Positions 22,531 to 35,300 of a stretch of DNA of 64,000 nucleotides are shown piece by piece (within the stretch, counting starts at the first letter, position 1; the number at the start of each line of letters is the position of its first letter). The notes beneath the pieces are model-generated. The model did no database searches and had not been told where the DNA came from. It saw only the letters and a program-made list of their open reading frames with translations. The DNA lies in NCBI GenBank assembly GCA_964035545.1, contig OZ037767.1, positions 14,551,998 through 14,615,997 of the forward strand. The letters run 5' to 3'. This stretch comes from Bugula neritina (Eukaryota > Bryozoa > Gymnolaemata > Cheilostomatida > Bugulidae). The translations under genes were made by a program, and so were the position numbers.

Positions 22531-25500
22531 TACTAGTCATACTTTTAGTTTCAATCACAATCACTCAATCGCAATGTGAATGACAATGTGAATTGATATT
22601 ACAAATGTAATTATTAAATAGTTGATTTTATTCATTTAATTTTATTGAATTTCAATTTGTCTCTGAGTTTGAATTTGAATATCTATTCCAATATCATTAT
22701 GAGTATGAAACTGGAAGATGCCTCACTCAATTACAGTTAGTGAGTTACACCGTCAATGTCTCAGAGCCATAGTATTAGTATCAGTATGAGTAAATCATTT
22801 AATTTTATTGTCAAACAGTAACACTAACTCTAATCTGTCTAGCATCTATAATCTGTCTAAGACTAATGATATGCCTCCCTTTATAGTGATACTATTACTG
22901 ATACTAATAGTAAATGTAATACTAGATACTAGTATAACTGTACAAGTATTAGTATTACTTTCACTAGTATTAGTAGTAGTATTACTATTGGTAGCATTTT
23001 TATAAACGTAAGCATTGCCATAAGTATTGATTTACTATCATCTATTATTTATAACTCTTACAGTTTAACTTTCTATCTGGTATCTATTATTTACATAATA
23101 CTTTCACTTTGAAACTGACTTTCGCTTCACCATAATCACAATGATACACAATGATGATCACAATGGCTAACCTTAATACTAATCGTCACTGTAACTCTAA
23201 GCTTAAAGTAAAAGGCAATTCATACAAATCTTTTTAAATTATTACCAGAAGTTAGATCAAAATGATTATAACTATGCTATTGATTTGATAGTGTTACTCA
23301 CTATGAGTGGATAACTATGAAATGCAAGTTACTAAAATACTAGTTGCTCTAACCCTTACTCAGTTTTTAAAGCAAAGCTAAAGTTTAAAGTTAGATTTGT
23401 AATAACTGTTGAATTTGCACCAAATGTAGAATTAATCTGCAATTTGCAAGATACAGTTTCAAGTGAAATAACAAGTCCGTGATCATGTTTATTAGACTTA
23501 TTCTTAGTTATGAGTGAATATGATTGGTAGTAGCAGAGACCATAGTGTGCAATGAAACTAGGTGTTGGTGTAACTATAAATAAAATAAAGGGTTTAATTC
23601 AGAAGCAAAATAAAATCAATTTGTCTATTCTGCTGACCTGATTCAAAGTTAGGTGTCACCTTGGGCTGTTGGATCTTTTTAAAATAATCTTTTAAATTTA
23701 TTTTAATATCATCTTTATTTTAAGAGTTCTAGGCTGACTGCTTGTCAGAGAGCAGTAGCCCTGGTCTTGGTCCAACTACTTGGTCCAAATACTACTTGAA
23801 TACCTGGTCCCAGGCTGGGTACACATATACTCATATGTCATAAATTTAATTGCAAGAAGTACTGAAAGTCTTAAAACAGCTTATGAATTATTAATAGTTT
23901 TTATCTGCAGAATAATTTCATTTGTTTAAATATATTCAAGTCTAGTTAAGTCTCAGTCAATGTGACTGTAAATGTGATTGTTAGAAAATTGATCATTAAT
24001 GGAGTTTTTATACGTGATATTGATTAAAATATGTACAAAGGTGCAACATTTTGTAAAGAAATTTAATGGAAATTGTTTTGCGTTTTGAAATATGATATGA
24101 ATATAAGATATTAGTAAATTATAACAAAAGATATTGGTAAAGGTGACCAGTGTATGTGGCCTAAAAATTGAAGCTTGTAGTAATTTATATAGTTCCTTGC
24201 ACTTAATCTCAATGCTTTTATTTATATTCAAAAATATATATCTATGCTTGATAAAATAGTCGGGTAATGGTGGTTATTCGAAAGACAGTTTCATACTCCA
24301 GTATAAATGAATATGAAAAAAATTAAACAAAAATAAATGCATATCATTTGAGTGTGTTTTCTACTTGATGGCATGAATGCAGAAAGAATGATACAATGAA
24401 AAATTGGAAATGAAACCATGTAAAAAAATGTCTGCAATAAAGAAAATTTCATATTGTTGAATGTACTGCAATTCAAGTTGCAATATTGAAAAAACTGTAA
24501 AACTTAAAAGTTGAAAAATTTGGTTTAAGCAAGTGGTAAGTCAGTTTTGCATCTAATTATTTCAACTCCATCATGGAGATTAGAAGCTAGGGAATATACA
24601 TTAAAAGTTAAGCCACATACTTGTACACCTGATGGTGCAGCTGCATTTTAATTTAGCCAGGCTTTGAATTACTGCCATCACTATGAGGGAGTACAGTGAC
24701 CTTCTAAGCAGTCTGCCTCTCCAATAGCAAACTAACTTCAACTCATTTTATACAGCTATTGCTGTTGCTGACATGTTTCAATGTCTGTAATATTTCTCTG
24801 CAGTGCTACTACATGCCTGCTAAAGACACACCACACTGATGACATAATAATGTGGACATTAGCTTCCTGTTCAGCAGCAAGTGCTGACTTAATGGCAACA
24901 GAGATCTATGCAAAGCATTGCCACTAGTTGTTACCTCTCCACTGACCTAATTAACGTAGATAGTGCCAGTGGTAGCTTTCGAGATTCCACATAACTCCTT
25001 ATCAGCACCTCCTATCCTAAGCTGTAGTTGGGATGCATTTTATCACTGGCGCTAGATAATGCAAGCAAATATTTACTAAGTTTTATCATTCAAAATGAAT
25101 TTTGCAGTATTTGCTTTACCAATGATGGGTGGTCCACTGTATTATTTAAGAAATATCTGTGGAGATTTATTATGAAAAGTTGACACACAGAAATAAAATC
25201 TACATGTATACAGCATACAACATTGTTTTTGCAGAGTGAAATGATGAAAGTAAATTTTTCATTCTACACTGATGTGCCCTTTAAACAGCGTCTTTGTTGT
25301 TTTGTACAAATTGTTGTTTCAAATAGCTATCTGCAAAAGGCAGTGATAAACACAGGTAAATGAAGCACTGGGCTTGGGTTTCTCCTTTTGTAATGTATTG
25401 AATGTGTATAGATTTTTTCAACCAGATTTTGCTCTGCAGTAGTAAGAGATGTTTTGTTGTTGGCAGAGTTGCATTGAAGTTGTTGCAAATGAAAAATCAA

Positions 25501-25837
25501 TAATACACTGTTAATAGACATCCGTGTTGCATTCATCTGTAAACCCGCACTGAAAATACTCCTATAGATTTCAGTTGAAGAGTATTTCTCCGTGAAAATA
25601 ACTAATTGAAGCTGCTACTCAACTGGAATTCTTCGTATTAGCTGCATTACCAGTTGATAGAGAAATAATGATAGACTCTGTTATCATCCATCATGATAAT
25701 TAGCTTTTCATCTGATTGCTGGCAGTTAATCTCCAGCATCCCAACTCACCTATCTGCTACCTTTGACTTCTCTAGTCATCATCCTGGAATGTGCTTCGTG
25801 CACTTTCTAATGGCTGCTGTCTCGCTGACTTCAGTTG

Positions 25838-25938
25838 TATGAATGTAAGGGTAGGTTATATGAATGTAAGAGTAGGTTATATGAATGTAAGGGTAGGTTT
25901 GTCAATGTAAGTGTAAGTTATCTCAATGTAAGTGTAAG
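25838..25938 (+). repeat. ~19-bp tandem repeat upstream of the spectrin start codon
   Basis: About five imperfect units of the form TATGAATGTAAGGGTAGGT, ending 57 bp before the spectrin ATG. The units contain GTAAGGGTAGG/GTAAGTGTAAG, which resemble splice donors, so the array may lie in or next to 5' UTR splice sites. Confidence 0.7.
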
Positions 25939-25995
25939 ACAGCTTTCTGTGACTCATTGTAGAAGTTTGCATGAATTGCAAGGATATACTACATA

Positions 25996-26155
25996 ATGAC
26001 TGAGGTACAACATGGCTACCCCAGTGGTGTGCGATGGGACTCCGACAGAAATGGTCATCTGAACGGACAAAATCAAAATGGCAACGAGTTTGATGATGAT
26101 GGGGGAGCTAACTCCGCCAAGTTGTTTGAGAGATCCAGGATTAAAGCCCTGGCTG
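25996..26155 (+). CDS. SPTBN1: Beta-spectrin first coding exon
   Basis: Starts with ATG ACT GAG GTA and ends in phase 1 at donor GCTG|GTTAGT. Encodes a polar unique N-terminus ([20 protein letters not shown], then Asn/Gly/Asp-rich) running into the conserved [15 protein letters not shown] that precedes the actin-binding domain in all beta-spectrins. The 5' UTR limit and the promoter were not located. Confidence 0.88.
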
Positions 26156-26307
26156 GTTAGTATGGGTCAGCACTGTGTATATAGGTCAATATGTGTGTAT
26201 ATAGGTCAACACTATGTGTGTGTGTATATATAGGTCAACACTATGTGTATCTAGGTCAGCATTGTATATATATAGGTCATCACAGTATGTATATATAGGT
26301 CATCACA

Positions 26308-26388
<81 letters not shown>

Positions 26389-29300
26389 TCAGCATTGTGT
26401 GTGTTAGTCAGCATTGTGTGTAGGTTAGTATGGTATATGTAACAACAGTGTGAGAGAAAGAGAAGACAGTCTGTAGGATGGATGTAATGATTAGACATTT
26501 GATTTCCTGTTGACTTTATCCTGTTGAGTGAAGCTGACTGATAGAGGCAGCAGCGGCAGCAATAGAGGCAGCAGTGGTTGAGAGCAGCTGTAGATTGCAA
26601 TCATTACCCCATGTTTAGCTCTCTCTGATTCATATATCAAGTATTTACTGCGTTTTGATTAAAGTAATTATGATGGGGAATTCGTAGCCTAGCTGTAAGT
26701 TACAAGTTTACTTAAGTACTTACTTATATCTGCGTCTCTTACATTCAGCCTGTGTAGTGTGCTAATGGGTGATTCATTGGTTATTCAAGTCTTCATAACA
26801 TAATATAACAATTGATCCGTTTTTCCCTTTGGCCAACTAGATTCACGATATTTTAGTCTCTGTAAGTTAGCAGATGCAAAATGCAAGATGCAAAATGGTG
26901 TCAACCTTATGGCTTTTTTAAGCCCGAAATCATAAACTACAGCAGGGTTTGCCCAGATATTAGAATATTCTCACTCAGAGTGAAATATCACTTTATGCTA
27001 ATTATACAGGTCCATGACTTCACATTCATTGGAATAGAAAATCTAATTCAGCCTTTAAGTTTATCCATACATGTCAGCTTTTCATCTGTTAGTAAATTAG
27101 CCCAAGTTCTGGCAGACATCCAAGCGTTGCCCCTCCCTACCCTGTCATCAAGAAAACAAGGCACTGCCATCTTTAAACTGCTGCTGGATTTGGCTAGAGT
27201 TTAAAAAGCTTCTCTTTTCATGTAGCAGATTTTTGAGCATTTGCCATGCACTAACTTGAGAATTTTTCAAGTGCAGAAATTCAAACCTTAGGCTATGGTC
27301 CAAAGTAACATCCTAGGAAGTTATTATAAAGTATGTACATAGAACTCATGCTAAGGATCCATTAGATTGTGACAAGATATACACGGCAGCGTTGGTGCGG
27401 CAGCAGACAGCGTTTGACAGTGTCTAGAGTGTGTCTTGTGTATTTCAGATGAGAGAGAGGCAGTCCAGAAGAAGACGTTCACCAAGTGGGTTAACTCTCA
27501 CCTGTCCCGGGTGGGCTTCATGATAAGTGACCTGTACATGGACCTGAGGGACGGGAAAATGCTTATCAAACTGCTAGAGGTCCTTTCTGGAGAGAAACTG
27601 GTGAGATACTCAGGCTAAACACTGTATTCTGTGGGCGTAGCCTCAGTTCATTGAGTAGCTAACAGCAAGTCTTCGGTGAAGATTTTATCTATACTTTGGA
27701 GTTCTGTCTAGGTTTGGGGGGGGGGGGTGTCGCCCCTATTAAGTTTTTATTTAGTCGTGCCTAATGTTCTACCCACTCCGCCTTTGGGAGAAGTTTTTCA
27801 TAGCCTAAGTTTTTTATTTTCTTTATGAATTTTGTTTGGGAACTTCTCACGAGAACGAAACTTATTTTGCTACATTTTCTTCCCCTTTCTTCAAAACCTC
27901 CACAGGCTAACATACCTTGCTGCTTACAACTACAGGGATGTGTTACTGTAGTGTGCATCTACTACATCTACTACAGCTACTACATCTACTCCATCTACGA
28001 CATCTACTACAGCTACTACAGCTACTACATATACTACACCTACTACAGCTACTACATCTACTACACCTACTACAGCTACTACATCTACTACACCTACTAC
28101 ATCTACTACACCTGCTACATCTACTACACCTGCTACATCTACTACAGCTACTACATCTACTACACCTACTACAGCTACTACAGCTACTACAGCTACTACA
28201 TTTACTACACCTACTACAGCTACTACATCTACTACATCTACTACATCTACTACAGCTACTACATCTACTACATCTACTACATCTACTACATCTACTACAC
28301 CTACTACACCTACTACACCTACTACATCTACTACAGCATCTACTACTATTGAGCTATTAGAGGTCAACATTACAAGTGTGGAATGTGTTGTATTCTTGTA
28401 CTGCAACTTTCTTCACAATAGGATGTTGGAGTAAACACTGACTAGTAGTACTAATTAGATTAATTAGTGAGAGCTCTTTAACAGCTTCTTGTACCTTGAA
28501 TAGTGTACATCTTTAGTTACTGCACTATCAGTATATTATCTACTGTCAGTACTCAGTATACACTATCAGTACCCAGTATACACTATCAGTACCCAGTATA
28601 CACACACTATCAGTACTCAGTATACACTGTCAGTACTCAGTGTTTACTATCAGTACTCAGTGTCTATCAGTCAAATAGTTGAAATTCAGTGAATAAATTC
28701 ACAAGAAATGAACCATGAATACCATTCCTTCAACTCATTCAACTCCTCTAGCTTTGCACATGAATTAATTGGATTTATAAGTAGAAATGCCACTTGTTCA
28801 TTGCAACATTCCCATTTGTCTTCATAAGTGATCGTCTCCCTCGTACACCTTATGTTTGCAGTGCTTTAGAACTGGTTTCAGTTTCTCTATTCTCTTGAGC
28901 TCAAGAATATCCAAGGAGTGCTGTTAGTTATTAGTGATTATCTCCCCTGGGTACATAGATGCGGGGCTCTGCTTAGCTTGAGTTTGTAGTTTTGGGTTTG
29001 GGACTTGGCTACCTCATTTCAAAGCCTCAACTTCTGCTGCTGCCGCCGCAGAACCCTCCTAGAACTTGTGCGGCAGCAGCCAGGGTTGACCTGGTAGCTG
29101 AGCCTTGCTGCAGCTCCTACACTGAGTCATCATATGCCAATCACTGCGGCTATCAGTTGCAGCAGGTCAAAGGTTACATATCTTGGCTGCTCCCCTCACC
29201 GGTATGTCAAAATATCTCCCTATCTAATCGTTTGACTAAACAATGGCCTGTTTAGGTATGCCTGCTGACACACTTACAGTAGCTGCTGCCTCTATCGTCA

Positions 29301-32300
29301 GCAAGTGCACAGACTGCAGCAGTAGTTGGTGGAGCACAGCCTATGGGGTGTAGGGGAGACAACTTTCATGGTATATCTTTTTTTAATCTGAAAACCACTT
29401 TGTTTAAAACTGCTGCTACAGTTGGACCAATTAGAATGTTTGTACTGAAAGGTTACGATCAGCTGGTAAGAGTTGGTGCTGTACTGTAGACAGTAGGTGA
29501 CCTAGTTACACTGCAGCTGGACATACCATGACTAGCTGAACATGGAGCTTTACTGTGTAGGCTATAGATTCAATGACACCATAAAACTGAATTGAATAGT
29601 TTAATCATGCAATCTGCAGGCAATAATATGGTATATGCCTATACAGTTCATACTGCAACTTAGGTCTGTGTAAATAAATGAATCACTATGGAAACCTGCC
29701 TAGTTTACCTAACAGGTGTAAGTAGAATCTTTGTGATGGGAGAATTAATACAATATTAAACCTGGTTGGGGGAACCTGCAGGCTGACAGATCTGGGCAGG
29801 TGTCCTTTCTCTCCAGGTCGCAGTAAATCCGGCACTGTTTGGCGTGTGCCTCGTATTTTCAGGAACAACTTTTTCTGTGGAAGAAATTCTTTATTGGACT
29901 TTTGTTGCTAGGGACAACCAAGTCAACCACCAAAATAATCCACTTTATAGTAACATATAGACTTATGCTTCGTAGTAAGATATAGTCATATGTTTTTAGT
30001 AATATAAAGACATAATATGATCTATGCTCTATAGTAATACAGTGCCCTCTTCATATCTCAAGGTTCTCGAAAGGTCACAGGTCATGAGAAAGATTTGGAC
30101 CCCCCCCCCCCGTTTTGTGCCTTATGTATAAATGTGTATGGGGACAAAATGGCCAAATTCAGCGAATCCGGGAGTTAAATCTGGTGTTCTACTATGTCAC
30201 GAATTGAGATTTCAGGACCCGCAGTGTAGTGAGATACGGAGGGAGCACTGTACATAGACATACAATTCATAGTAATGTGTAGACATATAGCTAAACCAAA
30301 ATTTATTAAAAGAATTGAAGAACTTAGACTATTAGAATTTATCCACTACTGCAGTGAAATGTCTGAAGGGCACAACTTATGTTACTCATTATTCTGTTGT
30401 AGCCGCGACCAACCAAAGGGAAGATGAGAATTCACTGTCTAGAGAATGTAGACAAGTCCCTGACCTTCCTCGGGGAGAAGGCGGTAAAGCTGGAGAACAT
30501 GGGAGCCCACGATATCGTGGACGGCAACTCCCGGCTCACTCTCGGTCTCATTTGGACCATAATTCTTAGATTCCAGGTGAGTTATGTGCTCTTACTTGAA
30601 CTTGACTTGATTTTTACGGACTTGAACACAACCTGACTATAACTTGACACTCGCATATAGAATTGCAATCTCCTTCACCTTCTGTATCTCCACGGCGTCA
30701 CCCATTTCCTGTTTGAGATATGGCAGTGATGGTAAATATTTCATTCAATAGGAAAATATGAAAAACAAGTTGTAATCTTATCAAGTGAAGCTTCAAACTC
30801 GTAAATGTATCTGATTGGGTAATAAAATACCTGCACACCGTCCACCCACACACCTGCCCATCCCACTAGAACTGTATAATATAGTCATTTAACACACATT
30901 CATGTAGGGGGAATGTGCCCAGAGTATATTGAGTGCTATGACACTGAATACCACTCTGTGTGCACCCACTTGGGGAAAATCAGTCGGCCTGTTTCAGTTT
31001 TAGTCTTGGAGAGTATTTTGAGAAGTGTGCAGTAACCCACATGTACCTATCATTGTAATTTCTCATCTCTACTCGTCTGTGTTTGTCTGTCTGTCTGTCC
31101 GATGGCTATATTTATACCGTGTGTCTGTCTGTCTGTCTGTGTGTCTGTCTGTGTGTCTGTCTGTGTGTCTGTCTGTATGTCTGTGTGTCTGTCTGTGTGT
31201 CTGTCTGTGTGACTGTACCTGTACTGTGAGTTATAGTTATATTACCTAGGTACTTCAACTCTGCACAGTGTAACATAATATATACTTGAGCTCTCAAAGG
31301 GATAAACTGCACACACAGTAGAATCAATACTTCCTAGCACTGACTAGCTGCGTACCCTCATAATATCACGTCTACTGTATGTATACATTACACAACTACT
31401 GCGCGGAATGTCAGGCCTTTGAACTGTGTGCGAGGCAACGCACTTGGTTTCAGCAACCACTTGCATTCCTCTGTCAAACTGTCACCTCCCATACATATGT
31501 ATGGCGTTGAGATCACAACTCCCAAGTGTGTTCACTGAGCCGTGACGTGTGAATACGTAGTGTACACTGCACCCTCTCCTTCGGTCATCTGCTCGTGTCA
31601 CCGCTCTCTCTCTATCACATCTGTCTCAGACCGGAAGTGAAGCAGCTGCGACCAATGAGCGGAGGTTTAAGGCTGTGTGTTGAGTGTATCGCTAGAGGTC
31701 GTTGTGTTGAGTAGAACACTAGAGGTTGGTGTGTTGAGTGTAGCACTGAGAGTGGGTAGTGGAGATGTGCACACACTACACTCTACAGCAAGGCTGGGCT
31801 GCTCTCACTACATGCTGGCTGTTATCATCTAGTATATAACTATTAGCACGGCTATAATATTCCAGTTTATTGGACTGCCTAGAGATAAAACATAATAAAA
31901 GGAATGCAGTGTATATATGCAGTGTAATCTGAAATAGATAAACAGTGCCTGTGGGTATTAATAGCGTTCCACTGACGGCCTTTAGCTGCGTCCTAATGTA
32001 TGGCAGCATCCATTACTGTGTATTACACTGTAGCTGAGTCACTGTTGGTGTTTGCTGACTCCAGTGAATATTGTATAACACATTTGCTGACCTAATTAAG
32101 CTGGCAGCATGCAAGGGTCTGCAGGTGACAGTGAAGGTAAAGTAGTGTTTCCAGGACCCTAGTTTTTAGTAGTACAGGTTCTTAGATTAAGGTGGGAAAG
32201 GGAGGTTAAACCTGTACACCCCAACTCCCCAGCTATCTAGACTGTGTTCTTGCTCACTATCAGACTAACCATGAAAAGGGAGACTAATAGTAAGCCTTCT

Positions 32301-35300
32301 GAAAGCTCACACCACACTAGGAGCCCTTGGGCTAAATGCGGGCAAATTTTCAGCTGTATTTGCAATTCCCAAGTCACTATTGGAATATAAGTCAGTTGTT
32401 CAGCTTGGAATAACTTAGGCTTAAGACCAGCATAACCACAGCACCTTATGGTATGCAAATGGAATTTTATCATCACATGACAATTTACATTACTTAATGA
32501 CTCCTAACCATTATAAAGTTGCGTTTATACCTCTGCTGAAAAATGTTTCGAGTTTCAGTTAATAACGCTTGTCCCTGTACCCCTTTATAGTCAAACTGAA
32601 AATCATTAAAATCAAATTGATGCGGAAGCTTACTTTCAAAAAGTGAAAAATTGACAGCATAAAAGCGATAATTGAGAAGGCATAGTTTATAATTTATAAT
32701 TAATAATTATTAATTATTATTATATAAGTCCGTCATCTCTAATCGCCAAAGTCACAACTAAATAACGATGTTTACCAGTAGTTATTACTTCTTTTGAGTA
32801 TTATTCTGAAAAAAGTTATCACAGTACAAAAAGTTTTACAGTGGCCTTTACAATGCAATGCAACTCGGAGAAATTTCAACCCGGCCAAATTGAATTTCTG
32901 ACTGAAAATCGTGAAAGTATAAAGGCAACTTTACTGCTATCACTGGTAACTATCACTAGTAACTATCACTGTACTATAAATACATATAACTTTCACTATG
33001 CTACTACCATTTTGTCTCTACACTCTATAGTTGATGAAGTGATAACTAAGCTTTCAATACAAATACTCGAGCCTAAAATTCTTACAAAGTTTTCAAGTCA
33101 TCATTCATTCTCTTTACTTGTACTATAGCTGTGTTAGGGAGAATAACTCCGTATAGAAACTGTACTTTCTTTCATCTGCTTTGATCTCTCCACTGTCACA
33201 TTGATGTCTACAGATACAAGACATTCACATAGAGGAGGCGGCTGAGTCGTCCGAGACGCGGTCGGCCAAGGACTCGCTCCTTCTCTGGTGTCAGATGAAG
33301 ACTGCCGGCTACTCCAACGTCAACGTCAGAAACTTCACCACTTCCTGGAAGGACGGGCTGGCGTTCAACGCCATCATCCATAAACACAGGTCACTGGGCT
33401 ATGTTGTATTAATAGACTAAACTCACTAAAAGGTTGTACGGCCATTGTAGAAGTTTAATCTTGTGGGATATATCATGTAATATGTAGTGAGTAGAGTGCG
33501 TAGTGTAATATAATGGTGATTGGTAAGTCCTACTAGTACTGTGTGTATGTTAGTCTTTCAATGGTGCTCTAAAGTAGGTCTGAGTTAACGTAAACTCGCA
33601 CAGATAAAGCTATAACTGCTCATATTTCTATTTCTATCTTTTGAATGCGCTTTTTATTGCTCTAGAATACATTTATTGACTTCTATCGGATATTTCAAGA
33701 TGGCTGATGTTTGCATATAAAGAGGAGTAGCTGTGACATCTTCCACCTGTGTGTTACTCATGTATACTCTGTTACCTTACAGGCCAGATCTTGTGCCTTA
33801 CAACAAGCTCAGCAAAGCCAATCCCATCAGCAACCTCAACAATGCATTCAACACAGCTGAAGAGAAACTGGGAATTGCCTCCCTTCTCGATGCTGAAGGT
33901 ACTGCGCGCTGTCGTACTGTGCGCTGTCAGCCGTCTAGTAGGGTTTAGTGTGTGACACAGTAAAGTTTAAATCTCTCTCTGGAAAGTAAAACCAGGAAAG
34001 ATTCTTTTACAGTAGCTGTTTCTTTCTCCACACTTCCACACTACTGTTATGTAGACCACTGTTTGTACAATCGCTATTGCACAAACTCTAAAAAAGCATT
34101 TGCTATTGGCTATTGGTTCCTCCTCTTTCTAAACAGTGTAAGACTTCATTGTCATATTTGTAGATGTCAATGTGGAGCTGCCCGACGAGAAGTCCATCAT
34201 AACGTATGTCGTGACGTACTACCACTACTTCAACAAGATGAAGGCCGAGTCCGTCCAGGGCAGACGTATCGGGAAGGTGCGTGTTTCCTGATATAGTCAC
34301 GTCACAACGTCACGACCTGTGCATATCTTTGGCTTCAAAGTCCCATAAGTGTTGACAATGTGTAATGCGTTGAATAACTGTTGACAGTATGTGTTGACGG
34401 CTCATATATGCAGTTAGGATGACCTGAAGAATACATATGCATATAGTTACAGTATCTCTTATGTATGTAAGCAGGGCTGGCATTGATTTCTATGTTTAGC
34501 ATTGACCTCTCCAGGGACCAAACCAGCACTTAGCTGCAGTTTTTATAGCTCATACTGCATGATATTATGTAATTTATACATCTTGTAGATGTTTGCAAAA
34601 GTTACATAAACTGTGCTGTAGAAACTGACTGTTGGTTATTACTAGTTAGTACTGACTGTTAGTTAATAGTTACTACTACTTATATACCGAGTGTTAGTTA
34701 TTACTAGTTACATACTGACTGTTAGTTATTACTAGTTATTACTCACTGTTAGTTTTAAGTTACTACTTAGTGCTAGGTATTAGTAGTTCCCTTAACATCA
34801 GGTACTCAACAGTGTTTTGACATGTCTGTGCAGGTACTCAACAGTGTGCTGGAGAATGATAGACTGATCCATGAGTACGAAACTTTCACCTCTGACCTCT
34901 TGAAGTGGATAGAAGAGATTATACAGATACTGAATGAGAGAGAGTTTGAGAACTCACTGCAAGGTGTACAAGCCCAGCTTACGCAGTTCAACTCCTACAG
35001 GACCCAGGAGAAGCCGCCCAAGTGAGTATTCCATGCAGTACGTCTGCAACTGGTCATGTGATCTGTCTCTAGTACGTCTGCAACTGGTCATGTGATCACT
35101 CTCTAGTACGTCTGCAACTGGTCATGTGATCAGTCTCTAATACGTCTGCAACTGGTCATGTGATCACTCTCTAGTACGTCTGCAACTGGTCATGTGATCT
35201 GTCTCTAGTACGTCTGCAACTGGTCATGTGATCACTCTCTAGTACGTCTGCAACTGGTCATGTGATCAGTCTCTAGTACGTCTGCAACTGGTCATGTGAT

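Larger units (their letters stand above)
18850..25995. other. AT-rich intergenic region between BCL11 and beta-spectrin
   Basis: Seven kilobases without a recognisable gene. ORFs here are short and low in complexity. Blocks of ATACTCATACTG-type (22358-22530) and ACTAGTATTAG-type (22890-23000) simple sequence occur. Composition shifts to more mixed, less AT-rich DNA at about 24530-25100 and again at 25530-25830, which might hold regulatory sequence or non-coding first exons of spectrin. Directly upstream of the spectrin start is a ~19-bp tandem repeat (25838-25938). No tRNA, rRNA or mobile-element ORF was recognised. Confidence 0.5.
27601..30402 (+). other. Spectrin intron 2: satellites, dispersed repeat and a GC-richer segment
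   Basis: Holds a dispersed-repeat copy (about 27796-27900), a 9-bp array (27957-28346), a ~20-bp CAGTATACACTATCAGTAC array (28530-28672), and a GC-richer segment (28950-29260) with CTGCTGCTGCCGCCGCAG. No exon was recognised. Confidence 0.6.
30577..33213 (+). other. Spectrin intron 3 with TGTC microsatellite and promoter-like segment
   Basis: Contains a (TGTC)n/(TGTG)n tract at 31083-31215, a GC-richer segment at 31390-31760 with ETS, E-box and CCAAT-type motifs, and one copy of a dispersed repeat at 32540-32620. No exon in frame with its neighbours was recognised. Confidence 0.55.

Noticed and set aside
18850-25995. Possible genes in the BCL11-spectrin spacer
   Set aside because: All ORFs are short, AT-biased or repeat-derived and none shows a domain or splice-consistent neighbours.
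26280-26600. Minus-strand ORF with (IY)n
   Set aside because: Translation of the TA-dinucleotide tract.
27825-28406. Three long ORFs (147-175 codons)
   Set aside because: They are translations of the 9-bp array in three frames, inside a spectrin intron.
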